Assembly (NCBI RefSeq): GCF_042683165.1
Contig: NZ_JBHUIZ010000003.1
Location: forward strand, 558,001 to 622,000
Origin: Tigheibacillus halophilus
Lineage (GTDB): Bacteria > Bacillota > Bacilli > Bacillales > Amphibacillaceae
Length of the DNA: 64,000 nucleotides
Reading direction: 5' to 3'
The notes under the pieces are model-generated. The model had not been told where the DNA came from. It did not search any database and saw only the letters and a list, made by a program, of their open reading frames with translations. Shown here one piece after another: positions 9,073 through 16,370 of the stretch. Position numbers and translations under genes: made by a program. Each line of letters opens with the position of its first letter. Within the stretch, counting starts at the first letter, position 1.

Positions 9073-9993
9073 GTGGCGGTTTATTTAGATGTTGTCTGGG
9101 CATTGAATCTATTATTGGACTGGATGTTGATTTTGCTGACACAGGCACTGACTAGGGAAAAAACCAAGCAGTTCAGAATCTTCACTGGTGCGCTTTTTGC
9201 TTCGTCTATCGTCCCTGTCACTATTTATTTTCCCGATTCATTTTTAAATACCATTATCGGTAAATTACTATTTTCCATAGCTATTATTCTAATCTCATTT
9301 CGTTTTAACACGGTCAATCGCACCTTGAGGGTGTTAGCGATGTTTTACTTTGTGACCTTTTCAATTGGCGGAGGGATGATCGCTGTCCATTTTATAGCCC
9401 AACGGCCTGCTGTCATCAATCCAGACGGAATGTTGACCATGAATCAAGGTTTTGGAGACCCGGTCAGCTGGCTGCTAGTGTTGATAGGTTTTCCGCTTGT
9501 ATGGTATTTTACCAAGCGTCGTATGGATAAACACGCTGCAGCAAAAATCAAATATGATCAATTATACCCTGTCAGTATCACGATAAGAGATGAGACATAC
9601 TTGACTGACGGTTATATCGACAGCGGCAACCAATTAACTGATCCGCTCACAAAGAGGTGTGTCGTTATTTGTGATGAGATTTTCCTAAAGAATTGGTTCA
9701 GAGAAAATGAATGGGCTATGTTGAAAAAAGCACATGAACATCTTGAACTGGAAGCTATTCCAGAACGGTGGCAAGGATACATTCAACTTGTGCCGTTTCA
9801 CGGGGTGGAAGGGAAGAATGGATTTTTGTTCGCTATTCGGCCCGACAAGCTTATGATTCAATATGGGAAACAGGAAGTCGCTGCAACCAAAGTGCTTATT
9901 GGCATCCAGTTTGGCAGACTTGCCAAAGATCAAACCTATCATTGTTTACTGCACCCGCAAATATTGAAGCTATATGCAGCGGATACAGCTTGA
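9073..9993 (+). CDS. spoIIGA: SpoIIGA, membrane aspartic protease that activates pro-sigma-E
   Basis: SpoIIGA sits in the sporulation septum and cleaves pro-SigE in the mother cell after a SpoIIR signal from the forespore. The 306-residue protein has five hydrophobic segments in its first 150 residues and a cytoplasmic protease domain. The catalytic aspartate is D183 in YIDSGNQLTDPL, the same number as in B. subtilis. It starts with GTG 9073 after agggagtg. It is followed 22 bp later by sigE, its substrate gene, in the conserved spoIIG operon. Confidence 0.95.
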   Translation: MAVYLDVVWALNLLLDWMLILLTQALTREKTKQFRIFTGALFASSIVPVTIYFPDSFLNTIIGKLLFSIAIILISFRFNTVNRTLRVLAMFYFVTFSIGGGMIAVHFIAQRPAVINPDGMLTMNQGFGDPVSWLLVLIGFPLVWYFTKRRMDKHAAAKIKYDQLYPVSITIRDETYLTDGYIDSGNQLTDPLTKRCVVICDEIFLKNWFRENEWAMLKKAHEHLELEAIPERWQGYIQLVPFHGVEGKNGFLFAIRPDKLMIQYGKQEVAATKVLIGIQFGRLAKDQTYHCLLHPQILKLYAADTA

Positions 9994-10015
9994 TGAACAG
10001 AAGGGAGATAAAAAC

Positions 10016-10735
10016 ATGAAGATTTGGAAATTGCGATTGCAATTGTGGTGGTACAAGCTTCTGATCAAAGTTGGTTTGAAATCAGAGGAAATCTATTATA
10101 TTGGCGGCAGTGAGGCCTTGCCGCCGCCGTTATCGAAGGAAGAAGAAAAAGAGCTCCTTATTCGTTTGCCAAAGGGTGATAAATCAGCAAGAGCAATGTT
10201 AATTGAAAGGAATTTGCGTCTTGTTGTGTATATCGCACGCAAATTTGAAAACACAAAAATAAATATTGAAGATTTGATCAGCATCGGAACAATCGGGCTG
10301 ATTAAAGCAGTGAATACTTTCAATCCAGAAAAGAAAATCAAACTGGCTACATACGCATCCAGATGCATTGAAAATGAGATACTGATGTATTTGCGCCGAA
10401 ATAACAAGGTGAAATCGGAGATATCATTCGATGAGCCTTTGAACATCGATTGGGATGGCAATGAATTGCTGCTGTCAGATGTACTTGGAACGGATGAGGA
10501 TATCATCACCAGGGATCTGGAATCAAAGGTGGATAAGTCATTGTTAAAAAATGCATTGGAGCAGCTTAACGCTAGGGAAAAGCAAATAATGGAACTGCGC
10601 TTTGGTCTAGTGGGGCAAGAAGAGAAGACACAGAAGGATGTTGCGGATATGCTAGGTATTTCGCAGTCATATATATCCCGGCTGGAAAAGAAAATTATCA
10701 GGAGACTTCAAAAAGAATTTAATAAAATGGTCTAA
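10016..10735 (+). CDS. sigE: RNA polymerase sporulation sigma factor SigE (pro-sigma-E)
   Basis: SigE is the early mother-cell sigma factor. From ATG 10016 (site agaaggga) it has 239 residues, the B. subtilis length. It has the hydrophobic/basic pro-sequence (MKIWKLRLQLWWYKLLIK...) that is removed by SpoIIGA near residue 27, just before YYIGGSEALPPP. Sigma region 2 (RNLRLVVYIARKFENT, ISIGTIGLIKAVNTF, ATYASRCIENEI) and region 4 (TQKDVADMLGISQSYISRLE) are clear. An upstream start at 9974 inside spoIIGA is not credible. Confidence 0.97.
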   Translation: MKIWKLRLQLWWYKLLIKVGLKSEEIYYIGGSEALPPPLSKEEEKELLIRLPKGDKSARAMLIERNLRLVVYIARKFENTKINIEDLISIGTIGLIKAVNTFNPEKKIKLATYASRCIENEILMYLRRNNKVKSEISFDEPLNIDWDGNELLLSDVLGTDEDIITRDLESKVDKSLLKNALEQLNAREKQIMELRFGLVGQEEKTQKDVADMLGISQSYISRLEKKIIRRLQKEFNKMV

Positions 10736-10752
10736 CCTTTATCCAATATGCC

Positions 10753-10786
10753 ATGCCGCACTTTTTTTCGAAAGTGCGGCATTTCT
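10753..10786 (+). terminator. Terminator hairpin between sigE and sigG
   Basis: A perfect 12-bp stem (ATGCCGCACTTT / AAAGTGCGGCAT) with a 7-base loop lies 18 bp after sigE. The T run after the stem is short, so some readthrough into sigG is possible. The sigG promoter begins only five bases downstream. Confidence 0.75.
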
Positions 10787-10790
10787 ATCT

Positions 10791-10820
10791 GCATAAAAAA
10801 ACTCCTTGGCGGAGATACTG
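10791..10820 (+). promoter_or_regulatory. Sigma-F (possibly also sigma-G) promoter of sigG
   Basis: GCATA (10791-10795), a spacer of exactly 15 bp and GGAGATACTG (10811-10820) match the sigma-F consensus GYATA-15-GGNNANAMTR at every defined position. In B. subtilis sigG is switched on by sigma-F in the forespore and then autoregulated. Confidence 0.87.
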
Positions 10821-10833
10821 TCCATGAACAGCA

Positions 10834-10848
10834 TCTCCATCCGGGAGG
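10834..10848 (+). promoter_or_regulatory. Possible hairpin masking the sigG ribosome binding site
   Basis: In the short predicted leader, CTCC (10835-10838) can pair with GGAG (10844-10847) of the sigG Shine-Dalgarno GGGAGGG, with a 5-base loop and one extra U-G pair. This could dampen translation. It is a small structure and only inferred. Confidence 0.4.
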
Positions 10849-10855
10849 GTAAGAA

Positions 10856-11635
10856 ATGACCAGACATAAAGTAGTAATTTGCGGAGTGGACACATCAAAA
10901 CTCCCAGTACTTAAGAATGAAGAGATGAAAAAGCTATTTAAAAATATGCAGGCTGGGGATCTTTCAGCAAGAGAGGAGCTCGTTAATGGGAATTTGCGTT
11001 TGGTGTTAAGTGTGATTCAGCGTTTCAACAACCGCGGGGAATACGTCGATGACCTTTTCCAAGTGGGATGTATCGGACTGATGAAATCTATTGATAACTT
11101 TGATTTAAGCCATAATGTCCGTTTTTCAACGTACGCTGTACCGATGATCATTGGAGAAATCCGGCGATATTTGCGGGACAACAATCCAATTAGGGTGTCA
11201 CGTTCATTAAGGGATACTGCATATAAAGCCCTTCAGGTTCGCGAAAAACTGATCAACAAAACATCGAAAGAACCAACTGCTATGGAAATAGCCGAAGAAA
11301 TGGGTATACCGCATTCTGAAATTGTCTTTGCCATGGATGCGATCCAGGATCCGGTTTCATTATTCGAACCAATTTATAATGATGGCGGTGATCCAATTTT
11401 TGTAATGGATCAGATTAGTGACGATAAAGATAAGGATTCCACCTGGGTGGACAAACTTTCATTGAAAGAAGGCATGCACCGTTTGAATGACCGTGAAAAA
11501 ATGATCCTGAATAAGCGTTTTTTTCAAGGAAAAACCCAGATGGAGGTAGCCGAAGAGATCGGGATTTCCCAAGCGCAAGTCTCCAGATTGGAAAAAGCTG
11601 CTATCAGTCATATGAATAAAGAAATGTTTGAATGA
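10856..11635 (+). CDS. sigG: RNA polymerase sporulation sigma factor SigG
   Basis: SigG is the late forespore sigma factor. The 259-residue protein begins MTRHKVVICGVDTSKLP, close to the conserved N-terminus bound by the anti-sigma factors SpoIIAB and CsfB. Region 2 (NLRLVLSVIQRF, LFQVGCIGLMKSIDNFD), region 3 and region 4 (TQMEVAEEIGISQAQVSRLE) are complete. ATG 10856 follows ggagggtaag. It is transcribed from its own sigma-F promoter. Confidence 0.97.
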   Translation: MTRHKVVICGVDTSKLPVLKNEEMKKLFKNMQAGDLSAREELVNGNLRLVLSVIQRFNNRGEYVDDLFQVGCIGLMKSIDNFDLSHNVRFSTYAVPMIIGEIRRYLRDNNPIRVSRSLRDTAYKALQVREKLINKTSKEPTAMEIAEEMGIPHSEIVFAMDAIQDPVSLFEPIYNDGGDPIFVMDQISDDKDKDSTWVDKLSLKEGMHRLNDREKMILNKRFFQGKTQMEVAEEIGISQAQVSRLEKAAISHMNKEMFE

Positions 11636-11980
11636 GACCGAAAAAAATAACTATTTTTCAAAACTTGAAGAAGAATCCACGAGGCATATTAAAATGCCTT
11701 TGTGGATTTTTCTTCAGTCAAAGCAATGGATGCTGCGGACGATACTGTATTTGTTTCTGCATCGGATGAATCAGTCAATCATAAGTTCAAATTACCGACT
11801 TACTATTTATGTCCTTCATTCAAAATAGATGTATAAACATTGCTTTTCTGCAAATATAAAATCCATTTGCTTCATGTAGCATGTTTCTAATGTTGAATAG
11901 CCAGTTGTCCTGAAATAAGTTAAGAAAGAAGAAAGAATAGCTTGCTGTCTGCATATAGATAAGCAAGGGAGTGAGTCATA
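11636..11980 (+). other. sigG-ylmC intergenic region
   Basis: Apart from the sigG terminator this AT-rich stretch shows no gene. ylmA, an ABC-transporter ATPase gene found here in B. subtilis, is absent. I searched by eye for sigma-E and sigma-G promoters before ylmC and found only poor matches. Confidence 0.7.
11674..11713 (+). terminator. Rho-independent terminator after sigG
   Basis: The stem AATCCACGAGGCAT pairs with ATGCCTTTGTGGATT (one unpaired base) and ends in a T run. It is nearly the same stem as the ftsZ terminator at 8778. Confidence 0.9.
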
Positions 11981-12244
11981 ATGCTAAAATTATCTGATCT
12001 GCAAGTGAAAGAAGTAATAGCTGTCGCAGATGGAAGAAAGCTTGGTAACATAGCTGATCTGGAAATAGACCCTGATAAAGGAAAAATTATCGCATTGATT
12101 GTCTATGATCGGGGAAAAAAGGGAGGAATGTTCGCAAAGGCGGAAGAGATGGTCATTTATTGGGAGCAAATCGTCACCATTGGAACAGACGTCATTTTAA
12201 TCGCTGATCAGCATCAGTCAAAGCTTTTTATTTCAAATAATTAA
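11981..12244 (+). CDS. ylmC: PRC-barrel protein of the YlmC/YmxH family
   Basis: An 87-residue protein made almost entirely of one PRC-barrel domain (LKLSDLQVKEVIAV, GRKLGNIADLEIDPDKGKI, VIYWEQIVTIGTDVILI). The family is found in spore formers and has no established biochemical role. ATG 11981 follows aagggagtg. It is the first gene of the ylm group and lies 95 bp before ylmD, which has its own likely promoter. Confidence 0.88.
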   Translation: MLKLSDLQVKEVIAVADGRKLGNIADLEIDPDKGKIIALIVYDRGKKGGMFAKAEEMVIYWEQIVTIGTDVILIADQHQSKLFISNN

Positions 12245-12274
12245 TAGCATTGATAGCATTTATTCGACAAGAAT

Positions 12275-12304
12275 TTTCCAGATTGTTCATAGATATGATA
12301 AAAT
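12275..12304 (+). promoter_or_regulatory. Probable sigma-A promoter of ylmD
   Basis: TGATAAAAT (12296-12304) is an extended -10 of the form TGnTAAAAT. TTTCCA (12275-12280) is a 4/6 match to the -35 with an 18-bp spacer. The 11-base string TATGATAAAAT recurs before lspA and smc. Confidence 0.55.
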
Positions 12305-12339
12305 GATAGAAGGAAATGTTTGCTCAGGAGGAATGAATA

Positions 12340-13152
12340 TTGTCAGAACCGTTGCAGCTTAATGGCAATACTTTACATATTGAAAAATGGGAAAAAAAAC
12401 TTCCTGGCCTTACAGCTGGTTTTACCAGCCGTTGCCAAGGTGTCAGCAGTCTTCCCTTTGATTCATGGAATATGGGCTTGCATGTCGGTGATAAAACAGC
12501 CGATGTATTAGAGAACAGACAAAGACTCGCTGATAAAGTAAGAATGCCTTTGGAAAGTTTTGTGGCTGGTGAACAAGTTCACGGCACAGAAATCAAAAAA
12601 ATCGGACAAGATGAAAAAGGATGCGGCGCAAAGCGGCTGGATACATCGCTGAAAAGCATTGATGGCGTATATACCAAGGAAAAAGGTGTTTTGTGCACAG
12701 CGTTTTTTGCCGACTGTGTCCCATTATTTTTTCTTGATCCTGTTTCAGGATTGATAGGCATCGCTCATGCCGGCTGGAGAGGCACGGTTGGGAGAATTGC
12801 TGAGAAGATGGTATGGAAGCTGACCGAATATGGAGCGACTAAATCTAGTCTTTTAGCAGTTATTGGGCCATGTATTTCAAAAGCGAATTACGAAGTGGAT
12901 CATCAAGTAATCAGCAATATATCCGATAAAGATCAAGCAATCGCGGCAACTCCCCTTGCAAATGGAAGATTTTTGCTGGATTTAAAGAAACTTAACGCAA
13001 AAATTTTACATGATGCAGGTTTGCCTGAAAAAAACATAGCGGTGACAAATTATTGTACCTTCGATGATGAGACTTTATTTTTTTCCCACCGGCGAGATCA
13101 AGGCAAGACAGGCAGAATGCTCGCTTTTATCGGGTATCGTGATTATATTTGA
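12340..13152 (+). CDS. ylmD: YlmD, multicopper polyphenol oxidase/LACC1-family protein (purine nucleoside enzyme)
   Basis: This protein belongs to the DUF152/YfiH/LACC1 family, whose members act on purine nucleosides (phosphorylase and adenosine deaminase activities reported). Family hallmarks are GEQVHGTEI, TAFFADCVPLFF (zinc/active-site Asp-Cys), IAHAGWRGTV, IGPCIS and TNYCTF. The start is TTG 12340 with aggagg eight bases upstream, giving 270 residues. ylmE follows 16 bp later. Confidence 0.93.
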   Translation: MSEPLQLNGNTLHIEKWEKKLPGLTAGFTSRCQGVSSLPFDSWNMGLHVGDKTADVLENRQRLADKVRMPLESFVAGEQVHGTEIKKIGQDEKGCGAKRLDTSLKSIDGVYTKEKGVLCTAFFADCVPLFFLDPVSGLIGIAHAGWRGTVGRIAEKMVWKLTEYGATKSSLLAVIGPCISKANYEVDHQVISNISDKDQAIAATPLANGRFLLDLKKLNAKILHDAGLPEKNIAVTNYCTFDDETLFFSHRRDQGKTGRMLAFIGYRDYI

Positions 13153-13168
13153 GGGGAGAAAGGAAAGA

Positions 13169-13840
13169 ATGGAAGTAGCAACGAACTTAGCAAATATTCG
13201 CAGCAGAATCGAAGCAGCTTGTGACAGAAGCAATCGAAACAAAGAAGATATTGTCATCATCGGTGTGACAAAATATGTTACAATAGAACGAACAGAGGAA
13301 ACGATTAATGCAGGCATCAAAAATCTGGGTGAGAATCGTCTGGAAGGTTTTTTGGATAAATACCAGCATTTTCAGGATGAAGATGTGTGCTGGCACTTCA
13401 TTGGAAGTCTGCAAACAAGGAAGGTAAAAGACGTTATTGACAAAGTGGATATGGTTCATTCTTTGGACAGAATGTCTCTTGCAAAGGAAATCAATAAGCG
13501 GATTGACCGTCCAGTTGACTGTTTTATCCAAGTCAATGTAAGTGGCGAAGAAAGCAAGCACGGTTTAATGAAAGAGGAACTGATGCAATTCATCGCAGAC
13601 ATTCGTCAGTATGAACATGTGCGAATCGCCGGGTTGATGACCATGGCTCCTTTGACAGAAAATGAACAGGTTATTCGCAATGTGTTCCGCGAATTGCGGG
13701 AACTGAGGGATGCAGTAAAAGAACAGGGGCATAGTCACGCCCCATGCAGATTTTTATCTATGGGAATGAGCAATGATTATGAAATAGCAATTGAAGAAGG
13801 AGCGACACATATACGCATTGGTACGGATTTAGTGGGCTAG
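13169..13840 (+). CDS. ylmE: YggS-family pyridoxal phosphate homeostasis protein
   Basis: A cytoplasmic PLP-binding TIM-barrel protein that buffers pyridoxal phosphate and has no known catalytic reaction. Motifs include GVTKYV with the PLP lysine at K35, LGENRLEGF, WHFIGSLQTRK, HSLDR, QVNVSGEESKHG, LMTMAP, SMGMSNDYEIAIEEG and IRIGTDLVG. ATG 13169 (223 residues) follows ggggagaaaggaaag. Longer upstream in-frame starts would overlap ylmD. It lies immediately before sepF, as in most Firmicutes. Confidence 0.95.
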   Translation: MEVATNLANIRSRIEAACDRSNRNKEDIVIIGVTKYVTIERTEETINAGIKNLGENRLEGFLDKYQHFQDEDVCWHFIGSLQTRKVKDVIDKVDMVHSLDRMSLAKEINKRIDRPVDCFIQVNVSGEESKHGLMKEELMQFIADIRQYEHVRIAGLMTMAPLTENEQVIRNVFRELRELRDAVKEQGHSHAPCRFLSMGMSNDYEIAIEEGATHIRIGTDLVG

Positions 13841-13876
13841 TGTCATCTGGAAAACCAATTAGCGAGGTGAAATCGA

Positions 13877-14311
13877 ATGAGCATTAAGAACAAGCTGAAA
13901 TCATATTTCACAATGGATGATGAATACGAGTACATTGAGGAAAATGATGATCAGAAAGAAGAGGATTATGCACCAGTCGCTGCAAAACAGAAAAGAAATG
14001 TAGTCAATCTTGCCAGTGTACAGCAGCAAAATGTAAAGATCGTGTTATGTGAACCCAGAACATATGGTGAGGCTCAGGAAATAGCCGACAATATCGTTAA
14101 TAGGCGAGCTGTAGTCGTGAATTTGAAACGGCTGGACAATATAGAAGCCAAAAGGGTGTTAGATTTTTTAAGCGGGACGATTTATGCTGTCGACGGCATG
14201 ATGCAAAAACTGAGCAGCGAAACTTTTCTATGTGCCCCCGATAACCTGGAAATTTCCGGTACAATCACAGAATCCATTGAAGACCATGTAGATTACAATA
14301 AAGGATGGTAA
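13877..14311 (+). CDS. sepF: Cell division protein SepF
   Basis: SepF binds the FtsZ C-terminus and membranes, forming rings that shape the septum. The N-terminus (MSIKNKLKSYFTMDDEYEY) is the amphipathic membrane-binding helix followed by an acidic linker. The C-terminal domain (VVNLKRLDNIEAKRVLDFLSG, YAVDGMMQKLSSETFLCAP) is the conserved FtsZ-binding fold. The length is 144 residues. gaggtg precedes the ATG. Confidence 0.95.
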   Translation: MSIKNKLKSYFTMDDEYEYIEENDDQKEEDYAPVAAKQKRNVVNLASVQQQNVKIVLCEPRTYGEAQEIADNIVNRRAVVVNLKRLDNIEAKRVLDFLSGTIYAVDGMMQKLSSETFLCAPDNLEISGTITESIEDHVDYNKGW

Positions 14312-14317
14312 TAAAGC

Positions 14318-14578
14318 ATGTACGAGTTATTCAGAATCCTGGAAACTGCCTTGAATGTTTACAGTTTCGTTTTGATCATATACATTCTCATGTCCTGGTT
14401 TCCTGGCGCAAGAGAATCCGCTTTTGGCGGAATATTCGCCAAGTTGAGCGAGCCATACTTGGAACCGTTTCGCAGAATCATTCCGCCAATCGGTATGCTG
14501 GATATATCACCGCTCGTCGCTATCATTGTGCTGCAATTGGCACAGAGCGGATTACGGACATTGGGTTATATGTTTTAA
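14318..14578 (+). CDS. ylmG: YggT-family membrane protein YlmG
   Basis: An 86-residue protein with two membrane helices separated by a conserved loop (SWFPGARES, LSEPYLEPFRRIIPPIG). The family is linked to division and cofactor assembly, but its molecular role is unsettled. It starts six bases after sepF with a weak aaggatgg site and lies 17 bp before ylmH. Confidence 0.92.
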   Translation: MYELFRILETALNVYSFVLIIYILMSWFPGARESAFGGIFAKLSEPYLEPFRRIIPPIGMLDISPLVAIIVLQLAQSGLRTLGYMF

Positions 14579-14595
14579 GGGAGCAACAAAAATAA

Positions 14596-15369
14596 ATGGA
14601 TATATATCAGCACTTTCGTAAAGAAGAACATGCTTTCATTGATCAGGTGCTTTCATGGAAAGATGATGTGAACCGGTCCTACAGAAATAAATTGACGGAT
14701 TTTCTTGACCCTCGGCAGCAATTTATCGTTGACAGCCTTACAGGCAAGAATGATGATGTAAAGGTATGGCAATTCGGTGGCGGCCGTCATAGCGAAAGGC
14801 AGCGAGCGCTCATCACCCCGTTTTATGAACAGGTGCAGCAGGAAGACTTCGGTCTTTGTTTGCTTCAAGCTTCTTATCAGGAAAAATTCTCTACATTGAC
14901 ACATCGCGATGTATTAGGTACATTTATTTCATTAGGACTTAAACGTGACAAGCTCGGAGATATACAAGTGTCTAATGGGCTGATTCAAATGATTGTCGCT
15001 GATGAAATTGCAAAATTTGTCGTACTTCAGATGACAACAGTGAAGCGCATGAAGATCAGCATGGAGGAAAAGCCATTGTCGGCATATCGTGAACAGCCTT
15101 CTGTCTGGAACGAAATGGGCAGGACTGTTTCTTCCTTGCGCCTTGACACGGTGCTGAAGGAAATCTATCATGTGTCGCGCAAAGAAGCTTCAGATTATAT
15201 TAAAAAACAAGCAGTGAAAGTTAATTTCAAGCTTGTAGAAGATGTGAAATTTCAGGTGTGCGAACAGGATATCATCTCTGTCCGTTCAAAAGGCAGAAGC
15301 AAATTAGTGAAAATTGAAGGTAAAACAAAAAAAGATAAATTCAAAGTGGTTGTAGCCACCTTGAAATAG
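14596..15369 (+). CDS. ylmH: S4-domain RNA-binding protein YlmH
   Basis: A 257-residue protein with an N-terminal region (HFRKEEHAFIDQVL), a central fold and a C-terminal S4 RNA-binding domain (LRLDTVLKEIYHVSRKEASDYIKK, VKVNFKLV). Homologues bind the 50S subunit and act alongside RqcH/RqcP in ribosome rescue, which is notable because rqcH is also in this window. ATG 14596 follows aagggag. A 77-bp gap with a promoter leads to divIVA. Confidence 0.93.
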   Translation: MDIYQHFRKEEHAFIDQVLSWKDDVNRSYRNKLTDFLDPRQQFIVDSLTGKNDDVKVWQFGGGRHSERQRALITPFYEQVQQEDFGLCLLQASYQEKFSTLTHRDVLGTFISLGLKRDKLGDIQVSNGLIQMIVADEIAKFVVLQMTTVKRMKISMEEKPLSAYREQPSVWNEMGRTVSSLRLDTVLKEIYHVSRKEASDYIKKQAVKVNFKLVEDVKFQVCEQDIISVRSKGRSKLVKIEGKTKKDKFKVVVATLK

Positions 15370-15389
15370 TTGGTACATACTGTAAGAAG

Positions 15390-15420
15390 TTGTAAAAGAA
15401 TGTTTGTAATATGGTAAAAT
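15390..15420 (+). promoter_or_regulatory. Probable sigma-A promoter of divIVA
   Basis: TGGTAAAAT (15412-15420) is an extended -10 box. TTGTAA (15390-15395) is a fair -35 at a long 19-bp spacing. The transcript would start about 20 bases before the divIVA ribosome site. Confidence 0.55.
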
Positions 15421-15446
15421 GTAAAAAAATGTCAGGAGGTGGCGAG

Positions 15447-15950
15447 ATGCCATTATCACCATTAGAAATTCACAATAAAGAATTTAACAGAGGTTTCAGA
15501 GGTTATGACGAAGATGAAGTAAACGGGTTTCTTGATCAGGTAATTAAAGACTATGAAACTGTTATTCGTGAAAATAAAGAACTGGATGCCAAGGTTGCGC
15601 AATTGACCGAAAGACTCGGGCATTTTACGAATATTGAAGAGACGTTGAATAAATCAATCCTGGTTGCACAGGAAACAGCTGAAGAAGTCAAGGGAAACGC
15701 CGCAAAGGAATCGAAGCTTATTATTAAAGAAGCGGAAAAAAATGCTGATCGCATTATCAATGAGGCGCTAAGTAAATCACGCCGAATCAGTATGGAAGTT
15801 GAAGAGCTGAAGAAACAAGCCAAGGTGTTCAGAACCAGATTGAAAATGCTTGTAGAGGCTCAGCTTGATCTGATTGACAATGATGATTGGGAAAAAGTAC
15901 TTGATACAGATTTTGATGAAGAAGTTGAAATGGTCGAAACCAAGGCATAG
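15447..15950 (+). CDS. divIVA: Septum site and polar organiser DivIVA
   Basis: DivIVA binds negatively curved membranes at poles and septa, recruiting MinJ/MinD and, in sporulation, RacA. The N-terminal lipid-binding motif (LSPLEIHNKEFNRGFRGYDE) is followed by heptad coiled coil. The length is 167 residues from ATG 15447, which has a perfect aggaggtg site. An upstream GTG-type start at 15411 would add a meaningless 12-residue leader. Confidence 0.96.
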   Translation: MPLSPLEIHNKEFNRGFRGYDEDEVNGFLDQVIKDYETVIRENKELDAKVAQLTERLGHFTNIEETLNKSILVAQETAEEVKGNAAKESKLIIKEAEKNADRIINEALSKSRRISMEVEELKKQAKVFRTRLKMLVEAQLDLIDNDDWEKVLDTDFDEEVEMVETKA

Positions 15951-15952
15951 AC

Positions 15953-15981
15953 TTGACTTGATATATTTTTTTGCATATAAT
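15953..15981 (+). promoter_or_regulatory. Sigma-A promoter of the ileS T-box transcript
   Basis: TTGACT (15953-15958), a 17-bp spacer and a perfect TATAAT (15976-15981) lie just after divIVA and before the T-box leader. Confidence 0.87.
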
Positions 15982-15989
15982 CTTAACAC

Positions 15990-16274
15990 ATAGATACAAC
16001 AATAGCCGGCTAAATATGATAAATATGAAGACGGAGACGTTTGAAGACAAATCTGAACAGCGAGTTGGGGATGGTGTGAGCCCGATACAGAAATGCTTTT
16101 GAAACCATCACTCCCGAATTTCCCCGTGAACAGTTTTTGACAAAGTAGACTAAGTAATGGAGGACGTTTCATTCGCGTTAAGAATATTTGAGTGAATTCG
16201 ATCGGATGATTCGAATTTATAAGGGTGGTACCGCGAGTCTTCTCGTCCCTTACCAGGGATGGAAGGCTTTTTTT
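15990..16274 (+). ncRNA. T-box riboregulator of ileS
   Basis: The leader contains the T-box AGGGTGGTACCGCG (16222-16235), whose TGGT pairs with the acceptor end of uncharged tRNA, followed by a terminator stem ending in seven T residues. Stem I features are present: GAACAGCGAG, GATGGT (16059-16064) pairing with ACCATC (16104-16109), and CGTGAACAG. Uncharged tRNA-Ile is expected to favour the antiterminator. ATT at 16118-16120 is the likeliest Ile specifier, but I could not fold stem I well enough to fix it. Confidence 0.93.
16237..16274 (+). terminator. T-box-controlled terminator in the ileS leader
   Basis: CTTCTCGTCCCT pairs with AGGGATGGAAGG around TACC and is followed by a T run. Its 5' half overlaps the region that forms the antiterminator with the T-box sequence. 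Confidence 0.85.
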
Positions 16275-16370
16275 GATAGGCAAATTTCATGTGCTCTGCT
16301 GCCCTATCATGATACAGGTCGAGATTTTCTAATCATATATCGGTTAAATACCGACCAAGGAGGAAGAATA

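Noticed and set aside
8952..9155. Sixty-seven-codon frame before and into spoIIGA
   Set aside because: It covers the spoIIG promoter and overlaps the conserved SpoIIGA start in another frame.
11628..11828. Sixty-six-codon frame after sigG
   Set aside because: It runs through the sigG terminator and resembles nothing known.
11934..11960. Sigma-E or sigma-G promoter before ylmC
   Set aside because: AGAATA and CATATAGAT are only 12 bp apart, too short for either sigma factor.
16188..16370. N-terminal extension of ileS by 61 codons
   Set aside because: This part of the open frame is the T-box and its terminator; the ribosome site and homology both start at GTG 16371.
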